DNA of 5,142 bases from Chloroflexota bacterium. Lineage in GTDB: Bacteria; Chloroflexota; Limnocylindria; Limnocylindrales; CSP1-4. Below, in pieces: positions 3,834 to 5,142 of the stretch (positions are counted from its first letter, which is position 1; each line of letters begins with the position of its first letter). Below the pieces are notes generated by a model that searched no databases, was not told the DNA's origin, and saw nothing but the letters and a program-made list of their open reading frames with translations. The position numbers were made by a program, and so were the translations under genes. The DNA lies in NCBI GenBank assembly GCA_025355255.1, contig JANYAA010000161.1:1-5142 (forward strand). Reading direction: 5' to 3'.

Positions 3834-5142
3834 ATGCCGATGGACCAGAAATGGGAGTGCCTCGACGGCAACGAGGCCGCCGCCCGCGTCGCGTACGCGT
3901 ATTCCGAGGTCATCTCGATCTACCCGATCACGCCGGCCTCGCCGATGGCCGAGTACTGCGACGACTGGTCAGCCGCCAGCAAGCCCAACTTGTTCGGCAC
4001 CGTCCCGTCCGTGGTGGAGATGCAGTCTGAGGCCGGTGCCGCAGGCGCCGTCCACGGGTCGCTCCAGAAGGGCGCGCTCACAACGACGTTCACCGCGTCG
4101 CAGGGCCTGCTCCTCATGATCCCGAACATGTTCAAGATTGCGGGCGAGCTCACGCCGGCGGTCATCCATGTCGCGGCACGCACCCTCGCCACGCATGCGC
4201 TCTCGATCTTCGGCGACCACAGCGACGTGATGCACGCCCGGGCCACGGGCTTCGCGATGCTCGCAGCCGGGTCCGTCCAGGAGGCCCACGATTTCGCCGC
4301 CGTGGCTCACGCCGCCACAATGCGCGCCCGCGTGCCGTTCCTCCACTTCTTCGACGGGTTCCGCACAAGCCACGAAGTCAACAAGATCTCCATCTTGCCG
4401 CCGGAGACCCTCAAGGCGCTCATGCGCGAGGATGACCTGCTGGCGTTCCGCCGCCGCGGGATGACCTCCGAGGCTCCCGCAGTTCGCGGCACAGCCCAGA
4501 ACCCGGACGTGTTCTTCCAGGCGCGCGAGGCCTGCAACCCGTACCACGACGCCGTGCCGGGCATCGTGCAGAACGTCATGGACGAGTTCGCCCAGCTCAC
4601 CGGCCGCAAGTACGGCCTGGTGGAGTACAAGGGCGCGCCCGACGCAGACCGCGTGATCGTGGTCATGGGTTCGGGCACGGGCGCCGTCGAGGAGACGGTG
4701 GAGACGATGACGGCTGCCGGCGAGAAGGTGGGCATGATTGTCGTGCGCCTCTTCCAGCCGTTCCCGGCCGCCCAGCTGATGGCCGCGCTCCCCAAGACCG
4801 TCAAGACGATCGCCGTGCTTGACCGGACCAAGGAGCCGGGCGCCGTCGGCGAGCCGATGTACCAGGCGATCGTCACCGCGCTCACCGAGGCGATGGACGG
4901 CGACGACGCGCCGTTCACGCGCGCCCCAAAGATCATCGGTGGCCGCTACGGGCTCTCCTCCAAGGAGTTCACCCCGTCGATGGTCAAGCCGATCTTCGAC
5001 GAGATGCTCGGCGCCAAGCCGAAGCGCCACTTCACCGTGGGCATCTACGACGATGTGACGCACCTCTCGCTGCCCATCAGCACCACGTTCAGCCACCCGC
5101 GTCCCGCCGGCGAGGTCCAGGCGCTGTTCTATGGCCTGGGCC
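3834..5142 (+). CDS. nifJ: Pyruvate:ferredoxin (flavodoxin) oxidoreductase, N-terminal part (partial, runs off right edge)
   Basis: The enzyme converts pyruvate and CoA to acetyl-CoA and CO2, passing electrons to ferredoxin or flavodoxin in the cytoplasm. The 436 visible residues cover domain I (about 1-250) with YPITPASPMAE at 30-40, GAAGAVHG at 68-75, the TASQGLLLMIPNM block at 87-99, SIFGDHSDV at 124-132 and FLHFFDGFRTSHE at 169-181. Domain II (about 260-415) follows with VVMGSGTGAVEE and LDRTKEPGA. The window ends at FYGLG, the start of domain III. Thr33, Glu66 and Arg116 sit two positions after Thr31, Glu64 and Arg114 of the Desulfovibrio africanus enzyme, which contact pyruvate or thiamine diphosphate, so the site looks intact. 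Full-length single-chain enzymes have about 1,170-1,230 residues; the iron-sulfur and thiamine diphosphate domains should lie beyond the window. The gene stands alone after a long gap. Confidence 0.97.
   Translation, partial: MPMDQKWECLDGNEAAARVAYAYSEVISIYPITPASPMAEYCDDWSAASKPNLFGTVPSVVEMQSEAGAAGAVHGSLQKGALTTTFTASQGLLLMIPNMFKIAGELTPAVIHVAARTLATHALSIFGDHSDVMHARATGFAMLAAGSVQEAHDFAAVAHAATMRARVPFLHFFDGFRTSHEVNKISILPPETLKALMREDDLLAFRRRGMTSEAPAVRGTAQNPDVFFQAREACNPYHDAVPGIVQNVMDEFAQLTGRKYGLVEYKGAPDADRVIVVMGSGTGAVEETVETMTAAGEKVGMIVVRLFQPFPAAQLMAALPKTVKTIAVLDRTKEPGAVGEPMYQAIVTALTEAMDGDDAPFTRAPKIIGGRYGLSSKEFTPSMVKPIFDEMLGAKPKRHFTVGIYDDVTHLSLPISTTFSHPRPAGEVQALFYGLG

Noticed and set aside
3969..5096. A 375-codon open frame on the minus strand inside nifJ
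   Set aside because: It is antisense to highly conserved pyruvate:ferredoxin oxidoreductase sequence, and its translation is His/Arg/Gly-rich with no recognisable domain.

Overview
The window is GC-rich chromosomal DNA of ordinary bacterial type. It holds four protein genes and one long, structured, non-coding gap. The protein set is a TPM-domain membrane protein with a DUF2207-like tail, a PF04020 membrane protein, a DUF885 peptidase and a single-chain pyruvate:ferredoxin oxidoreductase. With the GC-rich codon use and GTG starts, this suggests a Chloroflexota (Limnocylindria-like) or actinobacterial genome. That placement is inference from memory of similar proteins and is not proven by the sequence.

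Layout. On the minus strand, leftward from 1155, lie a small four-helix membrane protein (PF04020, 'phage holin family' in name only; 766-1155) and then a TPM-domain protein (763 down to the left edge, cut off). They are separated by 2 bases and very likely form a translationally coupled operon. A 159-bp divergent gap (1156-1314) follows. On the plus strand, 1315-3078 encodes a full-length DUF885 metallopeptidase with an intact HExxxGH motif. Next comes a 755-bp gap (3079-3833). Then the 5' part of nifJ, pyruvate:ferredoxin (flavodoxin) oxidoreductase, starts at 3834 and runs off the right edge with 436 residues visible.

The genes form three transcription units with no evident common pathway: an envelope pair, a peptidase, and a central-carbon redox enzyme. 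The part least explained by known features is the 755-bp gap upstream of nifJ. It has two zones. The left zone (about 3097-3291) contains a 10-bp tandem repeat, three variants of one palindrome (around CCTCCGGAGG) and a 21-bp long-range inverted repeat. The middle zone (3323-3597) holds five copies of a 26-bp bipartite element, CCGGAATGC-N9-GAGCSCT. Two are forward and three reverse, and the last three repeat at exactly 50 bp. The right zone (3598-3833) adds a 14-bp perfect palindrome and a GGACCGGTCC dyad. The long open frames across this gap look like GC-rich artefacts, so it is annotated as non-coding. It could be a regulatory array, a structured RNA, or a decayed repeat element.
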